A stretch of 64,000 bases of DNA from Rubrimonas sp036770645 (GCA_036770645.1 DAIPIU010000001.1:1-64000), one strand, 5' to 3'. Positions 18,656 through 27,233 are shown, counted from the stretch's first letter. The notes: generated by a model not told the origin, from the letters alone. Program-made: numbers and translations.

Positions 18656-19287
18656 GCGGCCTCCATGGCGAGCTTGAGCGCGTCGGAGGCGACGCGGCAC
18701 TGGGCGGCATAGGCGGCGGAGGTGCGGAAGGCTTCGTCGCGGACCGCGGGCGCCTCCACCGCGATCTCGCGGATCACGCGGCCCGGGCGCGCGGCCATGA
18801 CCACGATGCGGCTGGACAGGAACACCGATTCGAACACCGAATGCGTCACGAACACCACCGTGCAGCCCAGCCGCGCCTGCAGCGCCAGCAGGTCGTCGTT
18901 CAGCCGGAAGCGCGTGATCTCGTCCAGCGCCGCGAAGGGTTCGTCCATCAGCAGCAGCTTCGGGCGGGTGACCATGGCGCGGGCGATGGAGACGCGCATC
19001 TTCATGCCGCCCGACAGGCTGCGCGGGTAGGCGTCCTCGAAGCCCGACAGGCCGACGGCGGCGAGGCTTTCCAGCACCGCCTCCCGCGCCTGCCGGCGCG
19101 ACACGCCCTTCAGCCGCAGCGGCAGCCAGACATTGTCGGCCACCGTCGACCAGGGCGCGAGGGTGGGCTCCTGGAACACCACGCCCAGTTCCCCCTCCGC
19201 CCCCGGCCGCCAGCGGATGCGGCCCGCGGTCGGCGAGGACAGCCCGGCGATCAGGCGCAGGGCGGTGGACTTGCCGCAGCCGGACGG
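18652..19287 (-). CDS. ABC transporter ATP-binding protein (5' truncated by gap)
   Basis: ATPase of the importer. The readable part, 211 residues, runs from PSGCGKST (Walker A, immediately beside the gap) through the Q-loop VFQEPTLAPW, signature LSGGMKMR, Walker B LLLMDEPFAALDE and H-loop FVTHSVFES to the C-terminus. All catalytic motifs are intact. Roughly 40 N-terminal residues before Walker A are expected to lie within the run of N. It resembles SsuB/TauB/ThiZ-type ATPases. Its stop overlaps the permease start (ATGA). It is incomplete because of the assembly gap, not because of mutation. Confidence 0.92.
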   Translation of the reverse strand, partial: PSGCGKSTALRLIAGLSSPTAGRIRWRPGAEGELGVVFQEPTLAPWSTVADNVWLPLRLKGVSRRQAREAVLESLAAVGLSGFEDAYPRSLSGGMKMRVSIARAMVTRPKLLLMDEPFAALDEITRFRLNDDLLALQARLGCTVVFVTHSVFESVFLSSRIVVMAARPGRVIREIAVEAPAVRDEAFRTSAAYAAQCRVASDALKLAMEAA

Positions 19288-19387
19288 NNNNNNNNNNNNN
19301 NNNNNNNNNNNNNNNNNNNNNNNNNNNNNNNNNNNNNNNNNNNNNNNNNNNNNNNNNNNNNNNNNNNNNNNNNNNNNNNNNNNNNNN
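19288..19387. other. Assembly gap of 100 N
   Basis: Exactly 100 N. A round 100 is a common placeholder for a gap of unknown length. It falls between the 3' end of the substrate-binding protein gene and the 5' end of the ATPase gene, both of which read into it in the correct orientation. The true missing length, and whether a further gene lies within, cannot be told. Confidence 0.98.
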
Positions 19388-20230
19388 GTCGCCGCTGTCG
19401 ACGATGCCGTATTCCTTCATCTTCTCGATCGAGAAGGCGATCTTGTCGTCCGTCATCTCGGGGTTGTCGGCCTGGATCAGCGCGACGGCGGCGGCGTTGT
19501 CGCCGTAGAGGAAGTTGTACCAGCCCGTCGCCGAGCCCTCGACGAAGCACTTCAGCGCGTCCTTCCGGGTCTCGAACGTCTCGCGCGTGACCTCGATCGT
19601 CGTCGAGTAGGTGTCGAAGCCGTAATCGGCCAGCAGCCAGATGTCGGGGACGAAGCCGCCCTCCTTCTCGACCGCGAAGGGCTCGGAGGACAGGTAACCC
19701 TGCTGGGCGAGGCCCTTGTCGGCGATGAACGGCCCCGAGTTGAACGTGTAGGGCCGGCGCTGTTCGGCCGTGAAGCCGAATTCGCTGATCATCCACTGGT
19801 AATAGGACTGGAAGCCGCCGTCGCCGACCAGCAGCGTCAGGTTCTTCAGGTCGGTGAATTCCTGCGCGACGCCCGGATGCGTCATCAGGATCTGCGGCTC
19901 CTTCTGGAAGGAGGCGAAGATGGCGACCAGCGGCACCTCCTCGACGAGGCCGTTGAACGGCTCGAGCATGTTGCCGCCCATGAACGCGTCGAGCCGCCCC
20001 GCCAGCATCATCGCCCGCCCGGCGACCTGCGGCCCGCCCTGCACGATGGTCACGTCGAGCCCGCAGGCGGCGTAGGTGCCGTCCGCGACCGACTGGTAGA
20101 AGCCGCCATGTTCGGCCTGCGCCACCCAGTTCGTGCCGTAGCGGAAGGGCTCGAGGGTCTGGGCCTGGGCGGTGGAGGCGGCGAGCGCGAGCATGAGCGC
20201 CGCGCCGGCGCGCAAGGTGGTGAGGGGCAT
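19388..20230 (-). CDS. NMT1/THI5-like ABC substrate-binding protein (3' truncated by gap)
   Basis: Periplasmic binding protein of an ABC importer; 281 residues are readable before the gap. The signal peptide spans residues 1-23 (MPLTTLRAGAALMLALAAST, cleavage after AQA). The mature part shows the NMT1/THI5 pattern: RYGTNWVAQAEHGGFYQ, VTIVQGGPQVAGRAMM and MGGNMLEPFNGL, with aromatic-rich ligand-site segments. This fold is used for thiamine precursors, sulfonates, riboflavin and other N-heterocycles. ATG 20230 has CAGGGAGAC upstream. The C-terminal portion is lost in the gap. It is the first gene of the minus-strand locus, and its promoter should lie in the 211-base divergent spacer shared with the RidA gene. 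Confidence 0.88.
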
Positions 20231-20441
20231 CGATGTCTCCCTGTCGGGCCGTTCGGCGGCCGTGCTGCGCCGCAGGTTAAAGACCGCCCGCGCGCAAAGT
20301 CGAGCGCGCAGGGGCATGGGCTGCGCGAAACCCTCGCAGGCGCCCAGCCCTTGGGCAACATCGCCCGCCAAATCGGCGCGGCGCGGCTTTCGCGCCTGCG
20401 CGCGCCGGGGCATGGTCCGCGCGCCCCGCCGGAGACCCGCC

Positions 20442-20870
20442 ATGCGCCGCCTGACCCCGCCCTCGATCCGCCCGCCCTTCGCGCGCTATGCCCATGCGGT
20501 GGAGGTGCCGGCCGGGGCGCGGCTGCTGTTCGTGTCGGGCCAGCTCGGCGTCGGCCCGGACGACGCGGCGCCCGAGGGGGCCGAGGCGCAGGCGCGTCTC
20601 TGTTTCGCCAACATCGCTGCCATATTGGCGGATGCGGGGATGGGTCCCGGCGACATCGTGCGCCTGAACGCCTATGTGGCGGGGCGTGAGCATCTCGCGG
20701 GCTACATGCGGGCGCGCGACGCGGCGGTGGGCGACCCGCCGCCCGCATCCACGCTGATGATCGTGTCGGGCTTCGCCCGGCCCGAGTTCCTGGTCGAGGT
20801 CGAGGCGGTGGCGGCGCAATGTCCGTGGAACGAAGGCGGTCATTCGCCCGGGAACAAGACAAATCCATGA
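20442..20870 (+). CDS. RidA-family (YjgF/UK114) protein
   Basis: A 142-residue member of the Rid family; the archetype RidA hydrolyses reactive enamine/imine intermediates in the cytosol. Typical blocks are VPAGARLLFVSGQLG, EAQARLCFANIAAILADAGM, DIVRLNAYV and PPASTLMIVSGFARPEFLVEVEAVA. The Arg that defines true RidA activity (usually in an R/K-PAR-A context) is replaced here by PPAST, so it may belong to another Rid subgroup. ATG 20442 has CCGGAGAC upstream; an in-frame ATG at 20412 lacks a clear site. It is divergent from the N-heterocycle importer, and an imine-handling role beside a deaminase locus is plausible but unproven. Confidence 0.8.
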   Translation: MRRLTPPSIRPPFARYAHAVEVPAGARLLFVSGQLGVGPDDAAPEGAEAQARLCFANIAAILADAGMGPGDIVRLNAYVAGREHLAGYMRARDAAVGDPPPASTLMIVSGFARPEFLVEVEAVAAQCPWNEGGHSPGNKTNP

Positions 20871-20904
20871 CGCGCCTGCACCGCTTCTGTGACGGAGACG
20901 ACGA

Positions 20905-20933
20905 TTTACTTTAACCTTTGCATGTCCTATTCT
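20905..20933 (+). promoter_or_regulatory. Candidate promoter of the GDPD-like gene
   Basis: TTTACT (20905-20910) and TATTCT (20928-20933) are separated by 17 bases in a short AT-rich island, 30 bases before the ATG at 20963. This is one of the more AT-rich spots in this GC-rich region. Confidence 0.42.
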
Positions 20934-20962
20934 GGCATGGACGGAACAGGGACGGGGGTCCG

Positions 20963-21748
20963 ATGCGCTTCGTGGCGCACCGCGTGTATCGGGACGGCGA
21001 GGGGCTCGACGCCTTCGATCCCCTGCGGGTCGCGGGCTGCCAGGGCGCGGAACTCGATGTCCGCCACGACGGCAGGGGATGCGCCGTCGTCCAGCATTCC
21101 CCGGTGTTCGCCGCCCGGCGCAGGAAGGGCGACATGCGCTGCCTCGCGCAGGCCGTGCGGGTGATCGCCGACCGGGCGCCGGCGCTGGACGTGCTGTTCC
21201 TCGACGTCAAGACCCGCCCGGCGGCCGAGGCCGCCGCGCTGATGGCGCTGCGCGAGCGGCCGCGGCAGGATCTGGTCTTCGCCTGCTGGCACCATGACGA
21301 GGTGGCGGCGATCCGCGCCGTGCTGCCCCGCGCGACGGTGTTCTTCGTGGTCGCGCCGATCTTCGCCTCGCGCGCGCCCCGCGGCGGCTTCGGCGACCTC
21401 TACCTCAGCAACTCCTTCCCCTATCTCATGCGCTCGGCGCGGTTCTCGCCGCGGCTCGACAAGGTCGACCGCCACGACATCAACCTCAAGCTGATCTGCA
21501 GGCGCACGCTGGCCGCCCAGCTTCCGGACGGCATCGACGGCGTCTGCGTGCACCGGATCTTCCAGTCCGGGCCGCTCGCGGCCTTCGCGGAAGGCCGGAG
21601 CCTCGGCATGGCGGTCTACGGCCTGCGCGCGCCGGCCGAGGGCGCGGCCCCGGCCGGTCTGCGGGTCCGCGCCGATTTCGCCATCGTCAAGCGGCCGGCG
21701 GCTTCTCGGCCGTCAGCAGCCACGCATAGCCGCGATAGAGCGGCGTGA
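20963..21748 (+). CDS. Glycerophosphodiester phosphodiesterase-like protein
   Basis: A 261-residue protein resembling GDPD enzymes, which split glycerophosphodiesters into glycerol 3-phosphate and an alcohol. Supporting elements are an N-terminal FVAHRVYRDGEG (family HRG), GAELDVRHDG with VVQHSP (the E-x-D and second His positions), LFLDVKTRP and a C-terminal YGLRAP strand. The substrate-proximal segments are divergent and the usual HRG Gly is replaced. ATG 20963 is chosen over an upstream in-frame start at 20918 because the family-like sequence begins there. Its last 62 bases overlap the convergent btaB gene. A role in phospholipid-headgroup turnover would fit its btaAB neighbours; the call is moderate. 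Confidence 0.65.
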   Translation: MRFVAHRVYRDGEGLDAFDPLRVAGCQGAELDVRHDGRGCAVVQHSPVFAARRRKGDMRCLAQAVRVIADRAPALDVLFLDVKTRPAAEAAALMALRERPRQDLVFACWHHDEVAAIRAVLPRATVFFVVAPIFASRAPRGGFGDLYLSNSFPYLMRSARFSPRLDKVDRHDINLKLICRRTLAAQLPDGIDGVCVHRIFQSGPLAAFAEGRSLGMAVYGLRAPAEGAAPAGLRVRADFAIVKRPAASRPSAATHSRDRAA

Positions 21749-22340
21749 AGCGCGGGGCCGCGCCGGTCGCGGCCGCCATGTCGGCCGGCAGGCCCAGGCG
21801 CGGGGCGACGTGGAAGCGGCCCAGCCACCAGTCCAGCACGCGGCGGAACGCGACGGGCAACCCGGCCTGGTCGCCGAAATCCACCAGCATCATGCGCCCG
21901 CCGGGCAGCGTCGCCGCCCAGCCCGCCGCCAGCGCCCCGCGCCAGTCGGGGATCATCGACAGGCTGTAGGGAAAGGCCACGCGGTCGAAGCCGGGGCGGC
22001 CGAACACCGCCTGCGGGTCGAAATCGGTCGCATCGCCCCAGCCCAGCGCGATGCGGTCCGACAGCTCCGCCCGCGCCACCGAGGCGCGCGCCGTCTCGAG
22101 CATGGCGTGCGAGATGTCGAGGCCCGCGAAGGCCGCCCCGGGACAGGCGCGCGCGGCGCGCACGAGGTTGCGCCCGGTGCCGCAGCCGATCTCGAGCACC
22201 GCGCCGCCCGGCGGCGGGTCGAGCTCGGCGATCAGCCGGTCGCGGCCCAGCAGGAAATACTTGCGCGTGGCGTCGTAGATGTGGCGCTGGCGGCGGTAGA
22301 CCGCGTCCATCAGCCCGGCATGGCCCTGCGCGTCGCTCAT
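21687..22340 (-). CDS. btaB: BtaB: betaine-lipid N-methyltransferase
   Basis: A 217-residue class I SAM-dependent methyltransferase. Motif I is LEIGCGTGRNLVRAA, the acidic end of strand 2 is GLDISHAM, and a post-motif segment reads PGGRMMLVDFGDQ. Overlap by ATGA with the upstream btaA identifies it as BtaB, which methylates diacylglycerylhomoserine three times to form the phosphorus-free membrane lipid DGTS. The N-terminal VYRRQRHIYDATRKYFLLGRD segment is typical of this group. The start at 22340 is fixed by that overlap. The C-terminal coding region overlaps the convergent GDPD-like gene by 62 bases. Confidence 0.87.
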   Translation of the reverse strand: MSDAQGHAGLMDAVYRRQRHIYDATRKYFLLGRDRLIAELDPPPGGAVLEIGCGTGRNLVRAARACPGAAFAGLDISHAMLETARASVARAELSDRIALGWGDATDFDPQAVFGRPGFDRVAFPYSLSMIPDWRGALAAGWAATLPGGRMMLVDFGDQAGLPVAFRRVLDWWLGRFHVAPRLGLPADMAAATGAAPRFTPLYRGYAWLLTAEKPPAA

Positions 22341-23617
22341 GCCCGCTTCTCCCAGACATGGAACCCGCCATAGATGGCCGAGCGGTCGGCGGCGAGGCCG
22401 CGGGCGCTGTCCTGCGCGAGGTAGGTCCAGCGCGACAGGATGGCCGCGTCCACGCGGCCGGGCAGCAGGTCGGCCGCCGCGGCGGTGCGGAACACCGCCC
22501 GCGCGCCGGGGGCGGCGGCGCGGTCGATCTCGGCCCAGAGCGCGTTGAGCTGGGCGTCGGTCATCCAGTCCTGGGCGTCGAGCATGGTGAAGCCGTCGAG
22601 GCTGCCGGCCTCGGCCTCGGCAAGGCGTTCCGTCAGCGAGCGGTTCTCGACGGTCACCCGGTCGGCGCGGGCCTTCACGGCGGCGAAGTTGCGCGCCTGC
22701 AGGTAGGGGGGCAGGGGCCCGTCGTCGCCGCCCGCATAGGCGCGCGCGAAGGCCTGCCAGGCGAAATAGTTCTGCGAGAACGGGAAATCGCAGGTCAGCC
22801 GCCGAAGCCGCGCCTCGAGCGCCGCGACGATGTCGCCGCCCGCATCGCCCGCCAGCGCGTCGTACTGCGCCGGCGGGATCCCGAGGCCGAACAGCGACGC
22901 CTTGCGCCGGGCGACCCAGCCCACGATGCGGCTGCGGAACAGGGGCGCGATGTTGGCCTCCCACCACGCCGCCTGCGCCTGCGGCGTGGCGCAGTCCAGC
23001 GCGGGGGCGAGGCGCACGCCGAACAGCCGCGCCGCGAGGTGCCCGGCGCCGATGAAGCGCCCCAGCAGCCCCTCGCGGTAGAGGCCCCGGGCGAACAGGC
23101 GGATGCGCCGGCGCATGAGCCAGTCGCGCCCGTCCCAGTAGGCCCGCGTCTCGGGGTCGACGGCGGCGCGCAGGCAGCCCTCCCACAGGAAAAGGTTCGA
23201 GGCGTGGCGCCCCTCGCCGAACATCCGGTAGAAGCTGCGGTAGTCCGGCAGGGTCCGCGCCGCGGCCAGCTTCAGGCGCACCAGCGCGACGTGATGGGCG
23301 TTCAGGTCGACGGCGACGATCCGCGCCGGGTCCCAGGCGAGATAGGACAGCAGGTTGCAGCCGCCGGACGAGATGCAGGCGATCCGCTTTCCCGGCCCGA
23401 GGCGCAGCGCCTCGGCGTCGACCACCGGATCCTCCCAGATCTGCGGGTAGACGAGGCCGGAGAACAGCGCGGTGAAGGCGCGTTCCAGCCAGCGGTCGCG
23501 GCCCTCGGCGCGCTGCACGGCCCGGGCGACATTGGCGCGGCTCGCCGCGACGGGCGCGGCGGCGGCGCGGCTTGCCGCGACGGGCGCGGCGGCGGGTGGC
23601 GGGGTGTCGCCGTCCAT
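22337..23617 (-). CDS. btaA: BtaA: SAM:diacylglycerol 3-amino-3-carboxypropyltransferase
   Basis: A 426-residue DUF3419-family enzyme that transfers the aminocarboxypropyl group of SAM to diacylglycerol, the first step to betaine lipid DGTS. Key blocks are FSGLVYPQIWEDPVVD, CISSGGCNLLSYL (SAM-binding turn), VDLNAHHVALVRLKL, FRSRIVGWVARRKASLFGLGIPP, FSQNYFAWQAF and a C-terminal DAQDWMTDAQLNALW motif. The N-terminal 30 residues are low-complexity and carry a 10-residue tandem duplication. The ATG at 23617 is used; an in-frame alternative at 23710 would add 31 basic residues without family support. In Rhodobacter, btaAB responds to phosphate limitation; I saw no clear Pho box here. Confidence 0.9.
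   Translation of the reverse strand: MDGDTPPPAAAPVAASRAAAAPVAASRANVARAVQRAEGRDRWLERAFTALFSGLVYPQIWEDPVVDAEALRLGPGKRIACISSGGCNLLSYLAWDPARIVAVDLNAHHVALVRLKLAAARTLPDYRSFYRMFGEGRHASNLFLWEGCLRAAVDPETRAYWDGRDWLMRRRIRLFARGLYREGLLGRFIGAGHLAARLFGVRLAPALDCATPQAQAAWWEANIAPLFRSRIVGWVARRKASLFGLGIPPAQYDALAGDAGGDIVAALEARLRRLTCDFPFSQNYFAWQAFARAYAGGDDGPLPPYLQARNFAAVKARADRVTVENRSLTERLAEAEAGSLDGFTMLDAQDWMTDAQLNALWAEIDRAAAPGARAVFRTAAAADLLPGRVDAAILSRWTYLAQDSARGLAADRSAIYGGFHVWEKRA
23534..23593. repeat. 30-bp tandem duplication in the btaA 5' end
   Basis: Two adjacent 30-base units (23534-23563 and 23564-23593) differ at one position (C at 23543, T at 23573). They encode a repeated APVAASRAAA-like decapeptide in the N-terminal tail of BtaA. 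The unit is in frame, so it changes length without breaking the gene. Confidence 0.85.
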
Positions 23618-24010
23618 GGGGGATCCTCGGCGGGCGGTTGCGGTCGGGCGGCTGTTTAGGCGAGATCGGCGGCCGCGCCTACCCGGATGCGCGCGCAGGA
23701 GGATGTTCATGGCCCGGATGCCGCCGACCGACGCGCCCTGCGCGCGAGCGCCGGCCGGTCGCCCCGCTTCGACGGGCCGCCGCGGACCCGCCCGCGTTCA
23801 TGCAGAATTCACCATCAAGACAATTTTCACCAAGGAAAGCGTGACTTTTCAACTGTCCCCACTGAGGACATCGCATCAGGCGGACCCCTGTCCCGATCCG
23901 GTCCGGGCGACCGGCGCCCCGGGCCGCGCGCATGGCGGGCGCGGGCGGGGCCGCGGGCGGTCGGCGCCGCCCCCCGCCGCATGCCTGACCTCTCCGGCGG
24001 GGGCCGCCGC
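23618..24010. other. 393-base divergent spacer between btaA and the RsmB-type gene
   Basis: No gene is supported here. The central part (about 23800-23880) is clearly richer in A and T than its surroundings and probably holds divergent promoters. Within it, TGTCC-N7-GGACA (23854-23870) is a perfect short inverted repeat that could be an operator. No Pho-box pair was found despite the phosphate-responsive lipid genes beside it. Confidence 0.4.
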
Positions 24011-25189
24011 GTGACGCCTCCTGCCCGGCTGGCCGCCGCCATCGAGGTGCTCGACGCGATCCTGCGCGGCGACGGGCCGCCGGAGCGGGTGCTGGCGGAG
24101 TGGGGCCGCGCGCATCGCTTCGCTGGGTCGAAGGACCGCGCGGCCATCGCCGACCGGGTCTATGACGGCCTGCGGCGGCGGCGCTCGCTCGCCTGGCGGG
24201 CGGGCTGGGCCGAGGGGCGCGAGGATGCGCGCGCGGTGCTGATCGGCGCGGTCGCGGCCGAGGGGGGCGATCCCGCGGCCCTGTTCGACGGGTCGCGCCA
24301 CGGACCCGCGCCCCTGACCGGGGCGGAGCGCGCCGCGCTGGCCGCAGCGCCCCCGCCCCCGCCCGATGCGGTGCGGCTCGACCTGCCCGACTGGCTGGCG
24401 CCGCTGATGCGCGACAGCCTCGGGGCGGACTTCGAGCCGGCGGCGCTGGCGCTGCGCGAGCGCGCGCCGGTGGACCTGCGCGTCAACCTGCTGCGCGGGG
24501 ACCGCGCGGCGGCGCGGGCGGTGCTGGCGGCGGAGGGGATCGACACCGCGCCCGGCCCCCATGCCGACACCTGCCTGCGCGCCGCCCCCGGGGCGCGGGT
24601 CGCCGCGAGCGAAGCCTACCGAAGCGGCCTCGTGGAGTTGCAGGACGCCGCCAGCCAGGCGGTCGCGGATTTCGCGGCGGCGCGGCCGGGCGAGACGGTG
24701 CTGGACTTCTGCGCCGGCGCGGGCGGCAAGGCCCTGGCGCTGGCCGCGGCGATGGGCGGCGCGGGGCGCGTGCTGGCCCATGACGCCGCGCCGGGCCGCA
24801 TGCGCGACCTGCCCGCGCGTGCCGCCCGCGCCGGGGCGCGCATCGAGACGGCGCCGACGGCCGGGCTGGCGGCGCTGGCGGGCGGCTGCGACCTGGTGTT
24901 CGTCGACGCGCCCTGCTCGGGATCGGGGGCCTGGCGGCGGGACCCGGCGGCCAAGTGGCGGCTCGACGCCGCGCGGCTGGGGGCGCTGGGCGCCCTGCAG
25001 GCCGGGATCCTCGCGCAGGCCGCGCGCTGCGTGCGCCCCGGCGGGCGGCTGGCCTTCGCGACCTGCTCGGTGCTGGCGGTCGAGAACGCCCAGGCGCCGC
25101 CCGGGCGGCGGCCGGAGGAGGCGCGGCGGCTGCGCCTGACCCCGGCGGACGGCGCGGACGGTTTTTTCTGCGCAGTCTGGACTTTCTGA
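24011..25189 (+). CDS. RsmB/NOL1-type RNA cytosine-C5 methyltransferase
   Basis: A 392-residue methyltransferase of the RsmB family, which places m5C on 16S rRNA using SAM. Residues 1-90 form a helical NusB-like region (PARLAAAIEVLDAIL, AGSKDRAAIADRVYDGLRRR); then come the family signatures VELQDAASQAVADFA, VLDFCAGAGGKALALAA (motif I), the first catalytic cysteine in FVDAPCSGSGAWRRDP and the second in FATCSVLAVENA. The start is GTG 24011, matching the usual family N-terminus; ATG 23981 in frame would add ten Gly/Arg-rich residues and has no good ribosome site. The exact modified base is not proven. Confidence 0.85.
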   Translation: MTPPARLAAAIEVLDAILRGDGPPERVLAEWGRAHRFAGSKDRAAIADRVYDGLRRRRSLAWRAGWAEGREDARAVLIGAVAAEGGDPAALFDGSRHGPAPLTGAERAALAAAPPPPPDAVRLDLPDWLAPLMRDSLGADFEPAALALRERAPVDLRVNLLRGDRAAARAVLAAEGIDTAPGPHADTCLRAAPGARVAASEAYRSGLVELQDAASQAVADFAAARPGETVLDFCAGAGGKALALAAAMGGAGRVLAHDAAPGRMRDLPARAARAGARIETAPTAGLAALAGGCDLVFVDAPCSGSGAWRRDPAAKWRLDAARLGALGALQAGILAQAARCVRPGGRLAFATCSVLAVENAQAPPGRRPEEARRLRLTPADGADGFFCAVWTF

Positions 25190-25235
25190 GCCCTCCTGCC
25201 CGACACTGTCAGGACAACTTAACCGCAGGAGCGTC

Positions 25236-27233
25236 ATGCGGTCGCGCCGCGCCCCGTCCGCCCGGTTGCAGCAGGGGGCCGCCGCGGCGATCGCGGCGGC
25301 GGCGCTTGCGCTGTCCGCGGCGCTGTGGGGCTCGGGGGGCGGCGCGCTCGCGGCGGCGGCGCTGGCCGCGGCGCTGATCGCGGCGGTCTGGGCGCTGGGC
25401 GCCGCGCGGCGCGCCGGCGGGCCGCACGAGGCGGCCTTCCGGAGCCTGTTCAAGCGCGCGCCCCAGCCCGCGCTGCTCACCGATGCCGCATGCGCGGTGC
25501 TCGCGGCGAATGCGGCCGTCGGGCTCGAGCCCGGCGCCGAACTCGCCGAGGCGCTCGAGCCCTTCTGCGCCGAACCCGCGCAGGTCGCCTATCGCGTGGC
25601 CGGGGCCGCGCTGCGGCAGGGCTTCGCGGCCGAGGACGTGCTCTCGCACGGGGCGTGGCGGCGGGTCTCGGCGCGCCGCGTCGCGCCGGGGCGATTGCTG
25701 TGGACCATCGACGAGCGCCCCCCGGCGCCCCCCGGTCCGTCCTTTTCCGACGGGCTGGTCGAGGCGCTGCCGGTGGCGGTGGCGCGGCTGGCCCCCACGG
25801 GCACGATCCTGTTCGTCAACGCCGCGGCGCGGGCGCTGCTGGGCTCGGCCGCGGCCCCGGGGGCGGCGATCGGCGCGCTGGTCGAGGGGCTGGGCCGTCC
25901 GATGGAGACCCGCATCGCCGAGGCGCTGCGCGGCGATTCGAGCGGCAGGCCGGAGATCGCGCGCTCCGAACCCGACGGGCGCGAGGTGTTCCTGCAGGTG
26001 TCGCTGACGCGGCTGTCGGCCGAGGGCGCGCCGACGCTGGTGGCCGTGTTCGCCGACGCGACCGAGCTCAAGACGCTGGAGGCCCAGTTCGTCCAGAGCC
26101 AGAAGATGCAGGCCGTGGGCCAGCTGGCGGGCGGCATCGCGCATGACTTCAACAACCTGCTGACCGCCATCGCCGGGCACACCGACCTGCTGCTGCACCG
26201 CCACGACCAGGGCGACGCCGACTACGCCGACCTGACCCAGGTGCGCCAGAACGCCAACCGCGCCGCCGCGCTGGTGCGCCAGCTGCTGGCCTTCAGCCGC
26301 AAGCAGACCCTGCGGCCCAAGGTCGTGAACCTCGTCGATGCGATGGGCGAGCTCAGCCATCTGCTGAACCGCCTGCTGGGCGAAAAGGTGACGCTGCGCA
26401 TCGCCCATGCGCAGGACGTGCACCCGGTCAAGGTGGACGAGCGGCAGTTCGAGCAGGTGATCATGAACCTGGTGGTGAACGCCCGCGACGCGATGAGCGA
26501 GGGCGGCGTGGTGACCATCGCCACGCAGAACGTGCGCATCGCGGCCGAGGTGCGGCGCGGCCGGGCCCGGATGCCGCGCGGCGACTATGTGCGCGTCGAC
26601 GTCTCGGACACCGGCGTCGGCATTCCGCGCGACCGCATCGACCAGATCTTCGAACCGTTCTACACCACCAAGAAGACCGGCGAGGGCACCGGGCTGGGGC
26701 TGTCGACCGTCTATGGAATCGTGAAGCAGACCGGCGGCTTCATCTTCGTCGACAGCGCGCCCGGCCGCGGCTCGGTGTTCTCGATCTATCTGCCGCGGCA
26801 TGTGCCGAGCGCGGCCGACGCCGAACCGCGGCCGGCCGCGCCGGCCCCGGCGGCCGATCTGACCGGCGCCGGCGTGGTGCTGCTGATCGAGGACGAGGCG
26901 GCCGTGCGCGCCTTCGCGGGCCGCGCCCTGCGCCTGCGCGGCTACGAGGTGGTCGAGGCCGCCAGCGCGGAGGAGGCGCTGGACCTGCTGGGGGATCCCG
27001 ATTTCGCCGTCGACATCATCGTGTCCGACGTTGTGATGCCGGGCATGGACGGCCCGTCCTGCGTGCGCGAGGCCCGCAAGGCCCGGCCCGGCGTGCGCGT
27101 CGTGTTCGTCTCGGGCTATGCCGAGGACGCGCTGCGGCGCGGCATGGAGGGGCTCGACAACTGCCACTTCCTGCCCAAGCCCTTCTCGCTGAACGAGCTG
27201 ACCGCCAAGATCAAGGAATGCATGAACGCCTGA
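25236..27233 (+). CDS. cckA: Hybrid histidine kinase CckA
   Basis: A 665-residue membrane kinase of the alphaproteobacterial cell-cycle phosphorelay, which passes phosphate through ChpT to CtrA. Two N-terminal hydrophobic helices (about 14-31 and 37-55) are followed by a PAS-like region (about 170-275), a dimerisation helix with the phosphoacceptor His303 (GGIAHDFNNLLTAI), the CckA-typical QLLAFSRKQTL stretch, the ATPase N-box (NLVVNARDAM), DTGVGIP, FEPFYTTKKTGEGTGLGL, and a C-terminal receiver with EDEAAVR, acceptor Asp in IVSDVVMPGMDG and Lys in LPKPFS. Layout is standard. It is upstream of recA on the same strand. The first 160 residues are Ala-rich and poorly conserved. Confidence 0.93.
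   Translation: MRSRRAPSARLQQGAAAAIAAAALALSAALWGSGGGALAAAALAAALIAAVWALGAARRAGGPHEAAFRSLFKRAPQPALLTDAACAVLAANAAVGLEPGAELAEALEPFCAEPAQVAYRVAGAALRQGFAAEDVLSHGAWRRVSARRVAPGRLLWTIDERPPAPPGPSFSDGLVEALPVAVARLAPTGTILFVNAAARALLGSAAAPGAAIGALVEGLGRPMETRIAEALRGDSSGRPEIARSEPDGREVFLQVSLTRLSAEGAPTLVAVFADATELKTLEAQFVQSQKMQAVGQLAGGIAHDFNNLLTAIAGHTDLLLHRHDQGDADYADLTQVRQNANRAAALVRQLLAFSRKQTLRPKVVNLVDAMGELSHLLNRLLGEKVTLRIAHAQDVHPVKVDERQFEQVIMNLVVNARDAMSEGGVVTIATQNVRIAAEVRRGRARMPRGDYVRVDVSDTGVGIPRDRIDQIFEPFYTTKKTGEGTGLGLSTVYGIVKQTGGFIFVDSAPGRGSVFSIYLPRHVPSAADAEPRPAAPAPAADLTGAGVVLLIEDEAAVRAFAGRALRLRGYEVVEAASAEEALDLLGDPDFAVDIIVSDVVMPGMDGPSCVREARKARPGVRVVFVSGYAEDALRRGMEGLDNCHFLPKPFSLNELTAKIKECMNA

Noticed and set aside
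19288..19387. Treating the ABC genes as pseudogenes because they stop at 19287 and 19388
   Set aside because: The interruption is sequencing N, and both frames are intact up to its edges.
23618..24010. A Pho box upstream of btaA
   Set aside because: I looked for two CTGTCA-like repeats 11 bases apart on both strands and found only unrelated fragments (TGTCC, GTCAC).
23981..24010. ATG 23981 as start of the RsmB-type gene
   Set aside because: It adds ten Gly/Arg-rich residues without a ribosome site; GTG 24011 fits the family N-terminus better.
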